A stretch of DNA of 64,000 nt from Sulfurimonas sp. (GCF_041583195.1 NZ_JBFHGL010000001.1:62001-126000), one strand, 5' to 3'; positions 32,996 to 42,117 are shown, counted from the first letter of the stretch. Program-made: numbers and translations. The notes: a model not told the origin generated them from the letters alone.

Positions 32996-35521
32996 TTACT
33001 TCACGCTAACTTTTATCTCTTCATTTTCCATATCAAACTCAACTTTTGAACCCTCAGTAACTTTACCCTCTAAAATCAGATCAGCTAACCTGTCTTCAAC
33101 TATTTCATAAAGTGCACGTTTAAGCGGTCTTGCGCCATAAACAGGATCAAATCCAGCCTCAGCGATGTATGCTTTTGCGTCTTCGCTTAAACTTAGTTCA
33201 ATATCACGCTCTTTTACTTTATCTGCAATTTCACGGAAGAATATATCAACAATTCCTTTGATCTGGTCTGATCCAAGCTCGTTAAATTTCACAATATCGT
33301 CTAAACGGTTGATAAACTCGGGTTTAAACGTTGTTTTTATATTTTCCTCTTGAACATTTGAAGTAAGGATAATAATCGTATTTGTAAAATCAACCGTTAC
33401 ACCTTTGTTGTCAGTCAAACGTCCATCATCTAAAACTTGAAGAAGCATATTAAATACATCAGGGTGTGCTTTTTCAACCTCATCAAATAATACTACTGAA
33501 TAAGGTTTACGGCGAACCGCTTCAGTCAACTGTCCACCCTCTTCATACCCTACATATCCAGGAGCTGCACCGACTAAGCGAGATACTGCATGTTTCTCCA
33601 TGTACTCACTCATATCGATTCTGATCATAGCATCTTCACTATCAAATAAGAACTTAGCAAGTGTTTTTGCAGTTTGCGTTTTACCTACACCAGTTGGTCC
33701 TAAGAATAAAAAGCTACCAATTGGACGATCAGTCTCACTAAGTCCAGCTTTATTACGCTTAATAGCACGGCTAACTGCAAATGTAGCCTGTTCTTGCCCT
33801 ACTACATCTTTATCTAACTCCTCTTTAACATGAAGAACTTTTTGTTTCTCAGATTCCAGCATCTTATTAACAGGGATATTCGTCCAACGAGAGATGATAG
33901 ACGCAATTGCTTCCTCATCAACATTGTTTTTAAGTAGAGTTCCTGCCTCTTGAAGCTGTGCCCACTGTTCGTTGATTTTTTTCTCTTCTTCGATCAACGC
34001 CGGAATCTCACCGTACTCAATCTCAGCCGCACGGTTAAAGTCAGAACTTGATTTTGCACGGTTAGCCTCTGCACGTTTTGATTCTATATCGCTTTTAATG
34101 CTAGAGATTCTCTCAAACACCTCTTTTTCAGTTGAGAACTGCGCTTCAAGACTTCTTACTTGCTCATCTGTGTCTGCAAGCTCTTTAGTGATCTCTTGCA
34201 GGCGTTTTGCATTTGAAGGTGTATCTTCCATTTTAAGAGCTTCTTGCTCAACATGCAGTTCAGAACTTTTACGCTTAGCGATACTTAGTGCATGTGGCTC
34301 ACTCTCGATCTGCATCTTTAACTCTGCCGCAGCTTCATCAATTAAGTCAATCGCTTTATCAGGCAAAAATCTATCTGCAATATAACGATCACTTAACTTC
34401 GCTGCAGCTACCAGTGCAGAATCAGTAATACTTACGTTGTGGTGAGTCTCTAAACGCTCTTTAATACCACGAAGTATTTGCAGTGACTGATTTACTGTAG
34501 GCTCATCTAAGTTGATCGGCAAGAAACGTCTTTGAAGTGCTGCATCTTTCTCAAAATATTTTCTGTACTCTTTTAAAGTCGTAGCACCGATTGTGTGAAG
34601 CTCACCACGAGCAAGTGCCGGTTTTAAAATATTTGCCGCATCCATACTCCCTTCACTTGCACCCGCACCTACAATAGTGTGAATCTCATCTATGAAAAGA
34701 ATTACATTCCCGCTTTGTTTCACCTCATCGATAACAGCTTTTAGTCTGTCTTCAAATTCACCGCGGTATTTTGCACCAGCAACAAGTGAGCTCATATCAA
34801 GTGCGATCACTTTTTTGTTTTGAAGTGAAGTCGGAACTTCGTTGTTTGCAATGCGTTGAGCAAGACCTTCAACCAGTGCTGTCTTACCAACACCAGGCTC
34901 ACCCAAAAGCATAGGGTTGTTTTTTGTTTTACGAATAAGGATCTGCATCATACGAGTGATCTCTTCATCACGTCCTATTACAGGTGATAGTTTCCCATCA
35001 TGTGCCTCTTTTGTAAGGTCAACACCATACTTACCTAAGCTGTCCAATGTCTCATCAGCACTCTGGCTATCAACCTTTGCCCCGCCGCGAGCTGCTTCAA
35101 TATTTTTAGCAAGCGCTGAAATATCTATATATTTTTTTAGTATAGAATTAAACGGCTCACTTTGCAGGTTTGCCAGTATATATGTATCAACAGCTAAAAA
35201 GCTATCTCCGTTTTTAGTCATAAGTCCTGCACCACTCTCTAGTGTTTGTACAAATGCACGTGAAAGTTTAATATTGTCTTTTGATACCGAAGATGATTTA
35301 GGCAGTTTTTCAGATACGCTTCTTACATCTAACTCTATAGCAGTTTTATCTATACTCATTTTGTTAAACATCTGGTTCAGTACCGAGTTAGAGTTTGTCA
35401 GAAGTGCCCATAAAAAGTGAACAGGCTCCACTTCTTGGTTTTTATTATGCAAAGCTAAAGATAGAGCCGACTCTATAGCTTCAGTCATATTATGTGTTAG
35501 TTTTTCAAAAATATTATTCAT
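32996..35521 (-). CDS. clpB: ATP-dependent disaggregase ClpB
   Basis: Hsp100 hexameric chaperone that, with DnaK, solubilises protein aggregates. It shows the N-terminal Clp repeat domain ([20 protein letters not shown]), first AAA domain with [15 protein letters not shown] near residue 205, a coiled-coil M-domain (about 400-520), and second AAA domain with [17 protein letters not shown] near residue 600. At 841 aa it is a little short: between TSNVQEENI and [11 protein letters not shown] about twenty residues found in E. coli ClpB are missing. A consensus promoter with an embedded HAIR-like palindrome lies upstream, indicating heat-shock control by an HspR-type repressor. Confidence 0.97.
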   Translation of the reverse strand: MNNIFEKLTHNMTEAIESALSLALHNKNQEVEPVHFLWALLTNSNSVLNQMFNKMSIDKTAIELDVRSVSEKLPKSSSVSKDNIKLSRAFVQTLESGAGLMTKNGDSFLAVDTYILANLQSEPFNSILKKYIDISALAKNIEAARGGAKVDSQSADETLDSLGKYGVDLTKEAHDGKLSPVIGRDEEITRMMQILIRKTKNNPMLLGEPGVGKTALVEGLAQRIANNEVPTSLQNKKVIALDMSSLVAGAKYRGEFEDRLKAVIDEVKQSGNVILFIDEIHTIVGAGASEGSMDAANILKPALARGELHTIGATTLKEYRKYFEKDAALQRRFLPINLDEPTVNQSLQILRGIKERLETHHNVSITDSALVAAAKLSDRYIADRFLPDKAIDLIDEAAAELKMQIESEPHALSIAKRKSSELHVEQEALKMEDTPSNAKRLQEITKELADTDEQVRSLEAQFSTEKEVFERISSIKSDIESKRAEANRAKSSSDFNRAAEIEYGEIPALIEEEKKINEQWAQLQEAGTLLKNNVDEEAIASIISRWTNIPVNKMLESEKQKVLHVKEELDKDVVGQEQATFAVSRAIKRNKAGLSETDRPIGSFLFLGPTGVGKTQTAKTLAKFLFDSEDAMIRIDMSEYMEKHAVSRLVGAAPGYVGYEEGGQLTEAVRRKPYSVVLFDEVEKAHPDVFNMLLQVLDDGRLTDNKGVTVDFTNTIIILTSNVQEENIKTTFKPEFINRLDDIVKFNELGSDQIKGIVDIFFREIADKVKERDIELSLSEDAKAYIAEAGFDPVYGARPLKRALYEIVEDRLADLILEGKVTEGSKVEFDMENEEIKVSVK

Positions 35522-35550
35522 TTGTAATCCTTTATACTTTAGTATGTATA

Positions 35551-35580
35551 ATTATACTAAGTTGAGTGACTTAATGTCAA
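35551..35580 (-). promoter_or_regulatory. Consensus sigma-70 promoter of clpB
   Basis: On the reverse strand TTGACA (35575-35580) and TATAAT (35551-35556) are separated by 18 bases, an exact match to both consensus hexamers. The -10 box is 30 bases from the ATG. A full -35 box is rare in this phylum. Confidence 0.75.
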
Positions 35581-35581
35581 G
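35561..35581. promoter_or_regulatory. HAIR-like operator (HspR-type) over the clpB promoter
   Basis: Half-sites GTTGAGT and TGTCAAG are separated by seven bases, matching the HAIR consensus CTTGAGT-N7-ACTCAAG at 11 of 14 positions with exact 21-bp geometry. The element overlaps the -35 box and the spacer, as expected for repression. HspR is the known binder in related bacteria; an hspR gene is not in the window. Confidence 0.5.
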
Positions 35582-35599
35582 TATACTAAGTAAAATCAT

Positions 35600-36832
35600 T
35601 TAGATAACTATAGAAAATATATTTTTACCATCCTCGTAAACATATTCCAAGCCCATGCTATGGGCATCTAAAATATGTTTTACTATGTAAAGCCCAAGTC
35701 CGAAGCTTTGATTAGATTTTACATCATCTGCTTTAAAAAAAGGCTCATAATATTTATCTATTTTATATTTTAAAGGATTTCCTGTATTTTCAAAAACTAT
35801 TTTTTTATCTTTTACTTTTATATATACTTTACGGTCGTTTGAATATTTTATACCGTTATCAACAAGATTTTTTACAGCTATACTGAATAGCTTGAAATCT
35901 ACGTCAATCTTTATGTTTTCAAATTCTTTAATTAGTTCATCTTCATCACACATTAACAGATCACAGGCTTCATCAAGAACATCATCTAAATAGTAGGCTT
36001 TTTTGCTTAGAGTTTTTTTTGTAGATATCAACTCCTCTATAGATGCAAATTCACTGATCAGTGATTCAAGCCTTAAAAAAACTTTTTGCATCTTCAGATT
36101 GTTCTCTTCACTCTTAGGCAACTCTGTTAAAAACCTACCTTTAGTGATCGGAGTCTTTAATTCATGCATTATATTTCTTATAAATATATCTCTTGAGTCT
36201 CTAAGGCTCTTTAATTTTTTAGCAGTTTTATCAAACTCGTTTGCAAGTTGTGAAATTTCATCCTTTTTATCGCTAGAACATGATATGTCATAATCTTCAT
36301 CTGCTAGTTTTTGAACCTCGTTTTTTAAAGTACTAAGAGGTTTGAGTTTGTTAATAATGCTTATATATAAAAAAGTAAAAAAGACCAATATAAGTATAAA
36401 AATAAAGATGATAATATTTTTATTACCGTTAAAATCATTTTCATTTGCAAGCATCAAAGACTCTATTGGCGTCTTTATATATACGTAGTTTTTGCCATTG
36501 AGTTCGAGTTCTTCAACAAATAGTCTAAACCTTGGTCTGTGTCTTTGTTGAAGATGTTTTGTGTTTTTGCTTTTAAGTATCTCATATTGCAAAGACGAAT
36601 CTCTGATCAAAGAAAAGTTCATAAATTCAAGTAACTCTTTTAACTCTTTTGAATCTCCATTGATTCTATATTCACGCATAAAGATTCTTGTCATATCGTG
36701 ATTACTTTTAGCTATTAAATGTTCTTCTCTCTTCTCGTTGGATATATAAAGTGTTAAAAAGCTAAATACAATTATTGTAAAAGTTATAATAAATGTTAGG
36801 GTTATTGAAAAAATTATTGAGTTTTTATTCAT
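35600..36832 (-). CDS. Sensor histidine kinase, ArsS-like
   Basis: 410-aa membrane kinase. Helix near residues 8-28, a periplasmic sensor of about 110 residues, a second helix near 140-160, a HAMP linker, the dimerisation/phosphorylation box MHELKTPITKGRFL (His near 225), and an ATPase domain with NGIKYSNDRK (N box), ENTGNP (degenerate G1) and FGLGLYIVKHI (G2). The HELKTPITKGR box and the degenerate ATP lid are typical of the Campylobacterota ArsS family. It overlaps the response-regulator stop by four bases and completes a four-gene operon with the Spy-like gene. Acid, metal or envelope stress are plausible signals. Confidence 0.88.
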   Translation of the reverse strand: MNKNSIIFSITLTFIITFTIIVFSFLTLYISNEKREEHLIAKSNHDMTRIFMREYRINGDSKELKELLEFMNFSLIRDSSLQYEILKSKNTKHLQQRHRPRFRLFVEELELNGKNYVYIKTPIESLMLANENDFNGNKNIIIFIFILILVFFTFLYISIINKLKPLSTLKNEVQKLADEDYDISCSSDKKDEISQLANEFDKTAKKLKSLRDSRDIFIRNIMHELKTPITKGRFLTELPKSEENNLKMQKVFLRLESLISEFASIEELISTKKTLSKKAYYLDDVLDEACDLLMCDEDELIKEFENIKIDVDFKLFSIAVKNLVDNGIKYSNDRKVYIKVKDKKIVFENTGNPLKYKIDKYYEPFFKADDVKSNQSFGLGLYIVKHILDAHSMGLEYVYEDGKNIFSIVI

Positions 36833-37506
36833 TCTACCAGTTTATACCCTGCGCCCCTTATCGTTAAAAGATACTTCGGATGCTTCGGGTCCTCCTCTAT
36901 TTTATGTCTAATCCTGTTTATAATCACGGCTATACTTCCGCCGTCTTCATCACTGTTTACAAAATCACACTCATCTAAAATGTCGTATCTGGAGATCACA
37001 AAACCTTTTCGCTTACACATTAAAGCCATGATCTGATACTCTGCAGGTGTAAATTTTATATACTTTCCGTTTTTTTTGATCTCCTGTTTTGCCTCGTCTA
37101 ACACAAACACTTCATTCTTTTCTTCTTGAGCTTTAGGGATAGATTTATTAATACGTCTAAGTATTGTTTTGATCCTGACTTCAAGCTCCCTTGGATCGTA
37201 TGGTTTTGGTAGATAATCATCAGCTCCTAACTCTAGTGCGATCACCTTATCGGTTATGTCGCTTCTGGCACTTGAAATAATAATCGGAATATCATACTTG
37301 GCAGTTATCTCTTTACAAACTTCCAAACCATCCATTCCTGGAAGAGTAAGATCTAGAATCACTAAATCAAACTCTTCTAAAGCTATAGCACTAAGAGCTA
37401 AAAATGGATCTTCAAAATTTGTTACAGAGATATTGAATTTTGATAGATACTGGGTTAATACTTCTGCTAACTCAGTATCATCTTCGACCATCGCTATTTT
37501 TATCAA
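36829..37506 (-). CDS. OmpR-family response regulator
   Basis: 225-aa two-component regulator with a receiver domain (MVEDDTELAEVL; phospho-Asp in FDLVILDLTLPGMDGLEV near residue 51; conserved Lys in DDYLPKPYDPREL) and an OmpR-type winged helix ending HKIEEDPKHPKYLLTIRGAGYKL. The start is TTG with GGAG seven bases upstream; the N-terminus M-I-K-I-A-M fits. It is partnered with the kinase that overlaps its stop and presumably controls the operon headed by the Spy-like gene. Confidence 0.92.
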   Translation of the reverse strand: MIKIAMVEDDTELAEVLTQYLSKFNISVTNFEDPFLALSAIALEEFDLVILDLTLPGMDGLEVCKEITAKYDIPIIISSARSDITDKVIALELGADDYLPKPYDPRELEVRIKTILRRINKSIPKAQEEKNEVFVLDEAKQEIKKNGKYIKFTPAEYQIMALMCKRKGFVISRYDILDECDFVNSDEDGGSIAVIINRIRHKIEEDPKHPKYLLTIRGAGYKLVE

Positions 37507-37523
37507 TATAGCTCCTATTTAAA

Positions 37524-38012
37524 CTATTTTTGAGTTATCTTTGTAACAAGCTCAAAAGGAGATATAGAATTATCTTTGGCAATTGAGCTTATTGTTACAT
37601 CGCTAGAACTAATTTTAATACCATTTGTTTTAAGTCTTTCTTTTAGAGTCTGCATATCCAAGTTTAAAACCTTGAGAGAACTCTCTATAGGTGCATCAAG
37701 CATAGATATGATCAGTGTTTTCTTTGGATTATCACCTTCTGGAGTATTTACAACAAACATAGCAGATATACCCAAAACTACAACCGCACTTATAGTAAAT
37801 ACTTTTTTGCCAAAATAAGATTTAAAAGACTTTATATGAAAATATACGTGTGTAAATACTACTGCCACAAAAACAAGACCTAAGATCTCATGCAGCTCTT
37901 TTACATAATCATCAAAAAAATGAAAATACATCATAACTCCGCTTATCCCTATTACAAAAAAGAAAAACGCAGTCATAGATGTTGCCAAGTCTCTATATTT
38001 AAACTTGTCCAT
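37524..38012 (-). CDS. DUF4405-like membrane protein (cytochrome-b-like)
   Basis: 162-aa protein with three N-terminal membrane helices and a C-terminal soluble tail. Histidines in MYFHFFDDYVKELHEILG and VVFTHVYFHIKSFKSYF are placed as possible haem b ligands, as in DUF4405 and FdnI-like membrane anchors. The periplasmic or cytoplasmic tail (about 95-162) is unrelated to anything I recognise. It lies between the Spy-like gene (11 bp) and the response regulator (17 bp), so it probably belongs to the same stress or redox response. Confidence 0.7.
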   Translation of the reverse strand: MDKFKYRDLATSMTAFFFFVIGISGVMMYFHFFDDYVKELHEILGLVFVAVVFTHVYFHIKSFKSYFGKKVFTISAVVVLGISAMFVVNTPEGDNPKKTLIISMLDAPIESSLKVLNLDMQTLKERLKTNGIKISSSDVTISSIAKDNSISPFELVTKITQK

Positions 38013-38023
38013 TCGAGTTGCCT

Positions 38024-38530
38024 TTATCTATTTGGGCAATTTTTTGAGTTACAGTTAGTACCCATTTTATTCATCATGTTTTTTTTCATAACTCTTTTCA
38101 TATCAAGCATAGTCTTTAAATCTTTCTTTTGTGAAGAGTTTAAAACTGCATATACTTTTTCCATCATATCTGCGCGATGCTGAATTTTAGCATCTCTTTT
38201 AGCTTGTGCAAGTTCTATGAATTTTTCTTTATCAAATGAACTCTCACTAAATGCTTCATTTGGATTTGGCATATTTTTCATACTATCTCTCACTATAGTT
38301 CTTATCTCATCTCTTTGTTTATCACTAAGATCAAGCTTCATAACCATTTTAATAAAACCGTGTCTACCTTTATGATGAGACGATCTGTCATACATGCCTT
38401 TATACATTTTTCCTTGCTTAAAGTTTTGACCTTTAGGACCTTGTCCGTCACAATTTTGTGGGCCGTATGCTAATAGTGTTGATGTCAATAGTGCACTTAG
38501 TGCTAAACCTGTAATTAATTTCGCGTTCAT
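38024..38530 (-). CDS. Spy/CpxP-like periplasmic protein
   Basis: 168-aa protein with a signal peptide (MNAKLITGLALSALLTSTLLA) and an all-helical mature part carrying two LTxxQ-like motifs: LDLSDKQRDEIRTIV and LNSSQKKDLKTML, the mark of Spy/CpxP proteins that bind unfolded periplasmic proteins, metals or a sensor kinase. The N-terminus is rich in Gly/His/Lys (DRSSHHKGRHG), the C-terminus in Met and Cys (NKMGTNCNSKNCPNR), suggestive of metal binding. It heads the operon that includes a two-component system, the same logic as CpxP with CpxRA. Confidence 0.82.
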   Translation of the reverse strand: MNAKLITGLALSALLTSTLLAYGPQNCDGQGPKGQNFKQGKMYKGMYDRSSHHKGRHGFIKMVMKLDLSDKQRDEIRTIVRDSMKNMPNPNEAFSESSFDKEKFIELAQAKRDAKIQHRADMMEKVYAVLNSSQKKDLKTMLDMKRVMKKNMMNKMGTNCNSKNCPNR

Positions 38531-38626
38531 TTTGAACTCCTTTTATTTGATTCTTAAAAGTATAAGATCTGGTCATTAATACTATTTAAACTTAAGTTTA
38601 ATGAAATATTAACAGCTATATTTTGC

Positions 38627-38632
38627 TATAAT
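38627..38632 (+). promoter_or_regulatory. Extended -10 promoter of the nitroreductase gene at 38659
   Basis: TGC-TATAAT, a consensus extended -10 box, 26 bases before the ATG, in the 128-bp gap divergent from the Spy-like gene. Confidence 0.55.
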
Positions 38633-38658
38633 ACTGCATCAAAAAATTTAGGATTTTT

Positions 38659-39336
38659 ATGTCAAATGTTTATGAAATTATAAATTCAAGATCTTCTAAA
38701 AGAGCTTACTTACCTAAGCCTGTACCAAAAGATATACAAGAAAAAATTTTAAAAGCAGCTGCACAAACTCCAAGTGGAGCAAATATGCAGCCGTGGATCA
38801 CATACGCTATAAGTGATGAGTCAACTCTAAAAAAAGTTGGAGATGCAATCATAAAAGCTATGGATGATGGTGTTGAGAACGATCAGTTTATTCAGTACTA
38901 TCCTATTGAGTGGAAAAACCCGTACAAAAAAAGACGTGTTGTTACAGGAGCCGGACTATACAAACTTATGGAAGTTGATAGAAAAGACAACGATACACGT
39001 ATAGAGATGTGGAAAGACAACTTTAGATGGTTTGGTGCTAAAACTGTCTTTTTTGTATTTACTGATAAAGCAAATATTGAAGGTGCCCAAGGTGCTATAC
39101 TTGACTGTGGTGCATATATGCAGTCAATCATGCTTTTAGCTAAAGAGGAAGGATTAGACACTTGTCCTCAAGGTTCAACTACAGAGTTTGGTCGCATTGT
39201 GGCACGTGAACTTAACGTACCTGAGAATTTAGCACTTCTATACAGTGTAGTTATAGGTTATGAAGACAAAGACGCTAAGATAAATTCTTATCAACCTGAG
39301 CGTGTTGGTTTAGATGAGAGCGTTATTTTCATATAA
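38659..39336 (+). CDS. Nitroreductase-family oxidoreductase
   Basis: 225-aa FMN oxidoreductase, distinct from that at 12472. INSRSSKRAYLPKPVPK carries the FMN-binding arginines, AAAQTPSGANMQPW is the conserved second block, and LAKEEGLDTCPQGSTTEFGRIV with VVIGYEDKDAKINSYQPER forms the end, as in benzoquinone/nitrobenzoate-type reductases. TTAGGA ahead of the ATG is a fair ribosome site. The last 46 bases overlap the convergent PLP-enzyme gene. Substrate unknown. Confidence 0.88.
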   Translation: MSNVYEIINSRSSKRAYLPKPVPKDIQEKILKAAAQTPSGANMQPWITYAISDESTLKKVGDAIIKAMDDGVENDQFIQYYPIEWKNPYKKRRVVTGAGLYKLMEVDRKDNDTRIEMWKDNFRWFGAKTVFFVFTDKANIEGAQGAILDCGAYMQSIMLLAKEEGLDTCPQGSTTEFGRIVARELNVPENLALLYSVVIGYEDKDAKINSYQPERVGLDESVIFI

Positions 39337-40175
39337 CGCTCTAACATAGTCTTGTTTCCACTTACTCCTCCGCTGTGGATATATAAGACTTCTTCATCAG
39401 TCTGTTCTAACAAAGCCTCCCACATACCAGGAGCGTAAAGCAGATCAAACTCAATTCCAGCATTTAAAAGCTTTTTGTAAATCTCTAAAAAACTAGGATA
39501 CAGCTTTGCAAAATGGTACTTCTTTTTAGGCTCTAAAATTATTAAGTTATCAGGTAAGTGATCAACTAGTGCTGACATCTGTGTTTTAAGATACTCAATA
39601 TCACCTACACACGGTGTAGTATAGACTTTATACTCAGGCAATGCTTTTGCTAAAAAAAGTGCAGTAGTTCCTGTCCCACTTGGTGTAGCTAAAGATTTAA
39701 CGTCTAAACCTTTGAGTTGTTCTTTGATCTCATCTGCTAATACTTTTAGTCCATCTTCTGCTTCACTAACAGCTCCACCTTGGTCTACTATATATGTTTT
39801 AGAATCAAGGTTAAACCTTAGATTTGAGATCTCCTCTTTGTATCTGTCATGTTCAATCTCAATATGTTTCATACTGAGCTTTACGGCCTCGTAAAAATTT
39901 CCTGAATTCTGTTGTTTTTGTGCATCTGATATAGGTTTTGTGTAGTATATAAATTCCCAACCCTTTAAGTGGCATAGTTTTGCAATTGCAAGCATTGCAT
40001 TAGATTGTGTTCCGCCATAAGATATAAGCTTGTCTAAGTTCTCTTTTGGAGTTTGTATAAGTTTATGGAGTTTTCGGAATTTATTTCCGCTAAGATGCGG
40101 ATCGTATAAGTCATCACGCTTAACGTAAAAAATACGCCCATCGATAGTTATTTTATCAATGGACGTAGGTAACAT
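39291..40175 (-). CDS. PLP-dependent ACC deaminase/D-cysteine desulfhydrase-family enzyme
   Basis: 294-aa fold-type II PLP enzyme. VKRDDLYDPHLSGNKFRKLHKL carries the PLP-binding lysine near residue 35, followed by ISYGGTQSNAMLAIAKLC (asparagine stacking on PLP) and LATPSGTGTTALFLAKAL (phosphate loop). This is the pattern of D-cysteine desulfhydrase and ACC deaminase; which reaction is catalysed cannot be told, and D-cysteine breakdown is the commoner role outside plants' associates. It follows the PPIase gene by seven bases and its end overlaps the convergent nitroreductase. Confidence 0.85.
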   Translation of the reverse strand: MLPTSIDKITIDGRIFYVKRDDLYDPHLSGNKFRKLHKLIQTPKENLDKLISYGGTQSNAMLAIAKLCHLKGWEFIYYTKPISDAQKQQNSGNFYEAVKLSMKHIEIEHDRYKEEISNLRFNLDSKTYIVDQGGAVSEAEDGLKVLADEIKEQLKGLDVKSLATPSGTGTTALFLAKALPEYKVYTTPCVGDIEYLKTQMSALVDHLPDNLIILEPKKKYHFAKLYPSFLEIYKKLLNAGIEFDLLYAPGMWEALLEQTDEEVLYIHSGGVSGNKTMLERYMKITLSSKPTRSG

Positions 40176-40182
40176 AGGATTA

Positions 40183-41010
40183 TTATTTTATAGTAGCTTT
40201 GTTTTTAAGTGAAGTTATTTTATCTTGCATAACAGTTTTAAATTTTTCCATTTTAAGACGTTGCTCTATAAATGGCTTAACTTCAGTAAAAGAGTAAGTT
40301 TTAGAAGGTTTTTTATCTTCAAGGTAGATCACATGATAACCGTGTTCTGTTTTAACAGGTTCACTTATAGTTCCAACTTTCATAGCAAATGCTACTGCAC
40401 TAAATTCAGGAAGCATTCTTTCATAAACAAAATAACCTAAGTCTCCACCTCTTGGTCCACTTGGTCCTTTTGACTTAACTTTTGCAAGTTCTATAAATTT
40501 CTCTTGAAGTTTTGTACCTTTTATAGATTTTAACTCTTTTGCAATATCTTTTGCTTCAGACTCACTGTTTACTAAAATGTGACGTGCATGAACTGATTCT
40601 TTTTCATTAAATTCTTCTTTATTAGAGTCATAGTATTTTTTTACCTCTTTGTTAGAAATGTTAACCTTATCTAACTCTTTTTTCTGCCAAACTTGAATAG
40701 ATAATTCTTTTTTTACTCTATCTAGAACTTTGCTATATTCATCTTTAAAATCTTTTGATTCCATTACACCAGTTTTTTTAGCATCGTCAAAAATCAACTC
40801 TTTTACTATTAACTGCTCTAAAACCTGATTACGTAGCTGCTTTTGTTTGTCTGCTGGAACTTGGTTAAATCTACCTTGAGTAGCCTGCATTAATTCAGAG
40901 TCAACCTCTTGTTGTGTAATAGCTTTTCCGTTTACAGTTACCAATGTATTTGCCATAGCAAGTGTTGATAAAATTGTTAGTGATGATGCAACTCTAGTTA
41001 CTAATTTCAT
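40183..41010 (-). CDS. Periplasmic SurA-like peptidyl-prolyl isomerase (PEB4/CBF2 type)
   Basis: 275-aa exported chaperone with a signal peptide (about 20 residues to MANTLVTVNGK), a SurA-like N-terminal helical domain (ITQQEVDSELMQATQGRFNQV), and a parvulin domain with HARHILVNSESEAKDIAKEL, SKGPSGPRGGDLGYF and TEHGYHVIYLEDKKP, followed by a C-terminal helix that completes the SurA-like core. This matches the C. jejuni PEB4 (Cj0596) type that aids outer-membrane protein folding. AGGAAT precedes the ATG. Confidence 0.93.
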   Translation of the reverse strand: MKLVTRVASSLTILSTLAMANTLVTVNGKAITQQEVDSELMQATQGRFNQVPADKQKQLRNQVLEQLIVKELIFDDAKKTGVMESKDFKDEYSKVLDRVKKELSIQVWQKKELDKVNISNKEVKKYYDSNKEEFNEKESVHARHILVNSESEAKDIAKELKSIKGTKLQEKFIELAKVKSKGPSGPRGGDLGYFVYERMLPEFSAVAFAMKVGTISEPVKTEHGYHVIYLEDKKPSKTYSFTEVKPFIEQRLKMEKFKTVMQDKITSLKNKATIK

Positions 41011-41074
41011 ATAAATTCCTGTTATTTAAGTATAAAAATTTTAGTACCAATTAGATAACAATAAATAAACAAGT

Positions 41075-41080
41075 TATAAT
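41075..41080 (+). promoter_or_regulatory. -10 box immediately before nth
   Basis: A consensus TATAAT ends six bases before the nth ATG. The predicted transcription start therefore falls on or next to the A of the ATG, so nth mRNA may be leaderless; no Shine-Dalgarno sequence is present. Confidence 0.55.
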
Positions 41081-41086
41081 TCCAGC

Positions 41087-41737
41087 ATGAAAAAAGTAAA
41101 AAAAGCAACAAAAAAAGAGATTGAAGAGATTCACAAAAGATTTGTGGAGCGTTACAGTGATGCAGTTACTGAACTAAACTACAACAATGCATATGAACTA
41201 GTAATCGCAGTAGCACTCTCAGCTCAATGTACAGATAAACGTGTAAATGTGATTACCCCTGCTTTGTTTGAGGCTTACCCTGATGCCGAGGCTCTAGCAA
41301 ACGCAGATATAGAAGATATTAAAGCACTAATAAACTCGTGTTCATTTTTTAACAACAAAGCTAAAAATCTTCTTGCTATGGCTAAAACCGTTGTGGAAGA
41401 TTTCGATGGTGAAATTCCTATGAACGAAAAGGACCTGCAGCGTCTTGCAGGTGTTGGACAAAAAACTGCAAATGTTGTAATGATCGAATACACTGGTGCT
41501 AACCTTATGGCTGTTGATACACATGTTTTCCGTGTATCTCACCGTTTAGGTTTAAGCGATGATAAAACAGCACTAGCAACTGAAGCAACGCTTGTTAAAA
41601 AGTTTAAAAACGATCTTCATGCACTACATCAAGGGATGGTTTTGTTCGGGCGTTATATATGCAAGGCAAAAAATCCAAAATGTGATGAGTGTTTTTTAAC
41701 AGATATGTGTAAGACAACTGAGAGTTTTAAGGTATGA
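41087..41737 (+). CDS. nth: Endonuclease III
   Basis: 216-aa bifunctional DNA glycosylase/AP lyase for oxidised pyrimidines. The helix-hairpin-helix LQRLAGVGQKTANVVMIEY contains the catalytic lysine, the catalytic Asp is in MAVDTHVFRVSHRLGL, and the C-terminal [4Fe-4S] loop has Cys-x6-Cys-x2-Cys-x5-Cys (CKAKNPKCDECFLTDMC). Length is typical. A -10 box lies just before the ATG with no ribosome site. The stop overlaps the next gene's start by four bases (ATGA). Confidence 0.97.
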   Translation: MKKVKKATKKEIEEIHKRFVERYSDAVTELNYNNAYELVIAVALSAQCTDKRVNVITPALFEAYPDAEALANADIEDIKALINSCSFFNNKAKNLLAMAKTVVEDFDGEIPMNEKDLQRLAGVGQKTANVVMIEYTGANLMAVDTHVFRVSHRLGLSDDKTALATEATLVKKFKNDLHALHQGMVLFGRYICKAKNPKCDECFLTDMCKTTESFKV

Positions 41738-41988
41738 TTTTTGCTTGTAAAAGTTTTATGAAAACAATATCAATATTATTAACATCAATTATAATGTCAA
41801 TTTTTTTAACTGGTTGTTTTAACAAACACGGAATCTCTGCAAAATACTATTCCGACTGTGAAGAGTACTACGATATGCAAGGCTACTACCATAAAGACTG
41901 TGGTGAAGATGACATAGTTACCTATGAAGAGATAGGTGATGCTTTTAAAGAAGATAAAGACCCATCTGAGGGTAGAAACGTTTGGTGA
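41734..41988 (+). CDS. Small lipoprotein
   Basis: 84-aa protein with a lipobox: the stretch MKTISILLTSIIMSIFLTGCF ends in LTGC, with the acylated cysteine at residue 28. An ATG at 41758 would give a more standard 20-residue signal; the upstream ATG at 41734 overlaps the nth stop by ATGA, suggesting coupling. The mature part is acidic and has two more cysteines (YYSDCEEYYDMQGYYHKDCGEDD). No known family is recognised. Confidence 0.7.
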   Translation: MIFACKSFMKTISILLTSIIMSIFLTGCFNKHGISAKYYSDCEEYYDMQGYYHKDCGEDDIVTYEEIGDAFKEDKDPSEGRNVW

Positions 41989-42060
41989 AATTCCAAAACT
42001 AAAGTGTTTACAATAATTTTATATTTTTGGGGAAATAGCCAGTTTTTGGCTTAAAAGTGT

Positions 42061-42117
42061 TTACCTTTTTGAAAGGTATTTAATAATTTCGTTCATCTCT
42101 TCGATGCTTAAACTCAT
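42061..42117 (-). CDS. 18-aa small ORF with a strong ribosome-binding site
   Basis: Encodes MSLSIEEMNEIIKYLSKR, a short amphipathic charged helix, ending in TAA. AAGGAG lies six bases before the ATG, a near-perfect Shine-Dalgarno match, and the ORF begins 14 bases after the stop of the 28-aa ORF on the same strand. The quality of the site, not length, is what supports it. I do not recognise a family; it could be a small protein, leader peptide or part of a toxin or bacteriocin-like pair. Confidence 0.45.
   Translation of the reverse strand: MSLSIEEMNEIIKYLSKR

Noticed and set aside
41989-42060. Direct repeat of AAAGTGTTTAC (about 42000 and 42054)
   Set aside because: Only two short copies; no array-like regularity and no CRISPR or attachment-site features.
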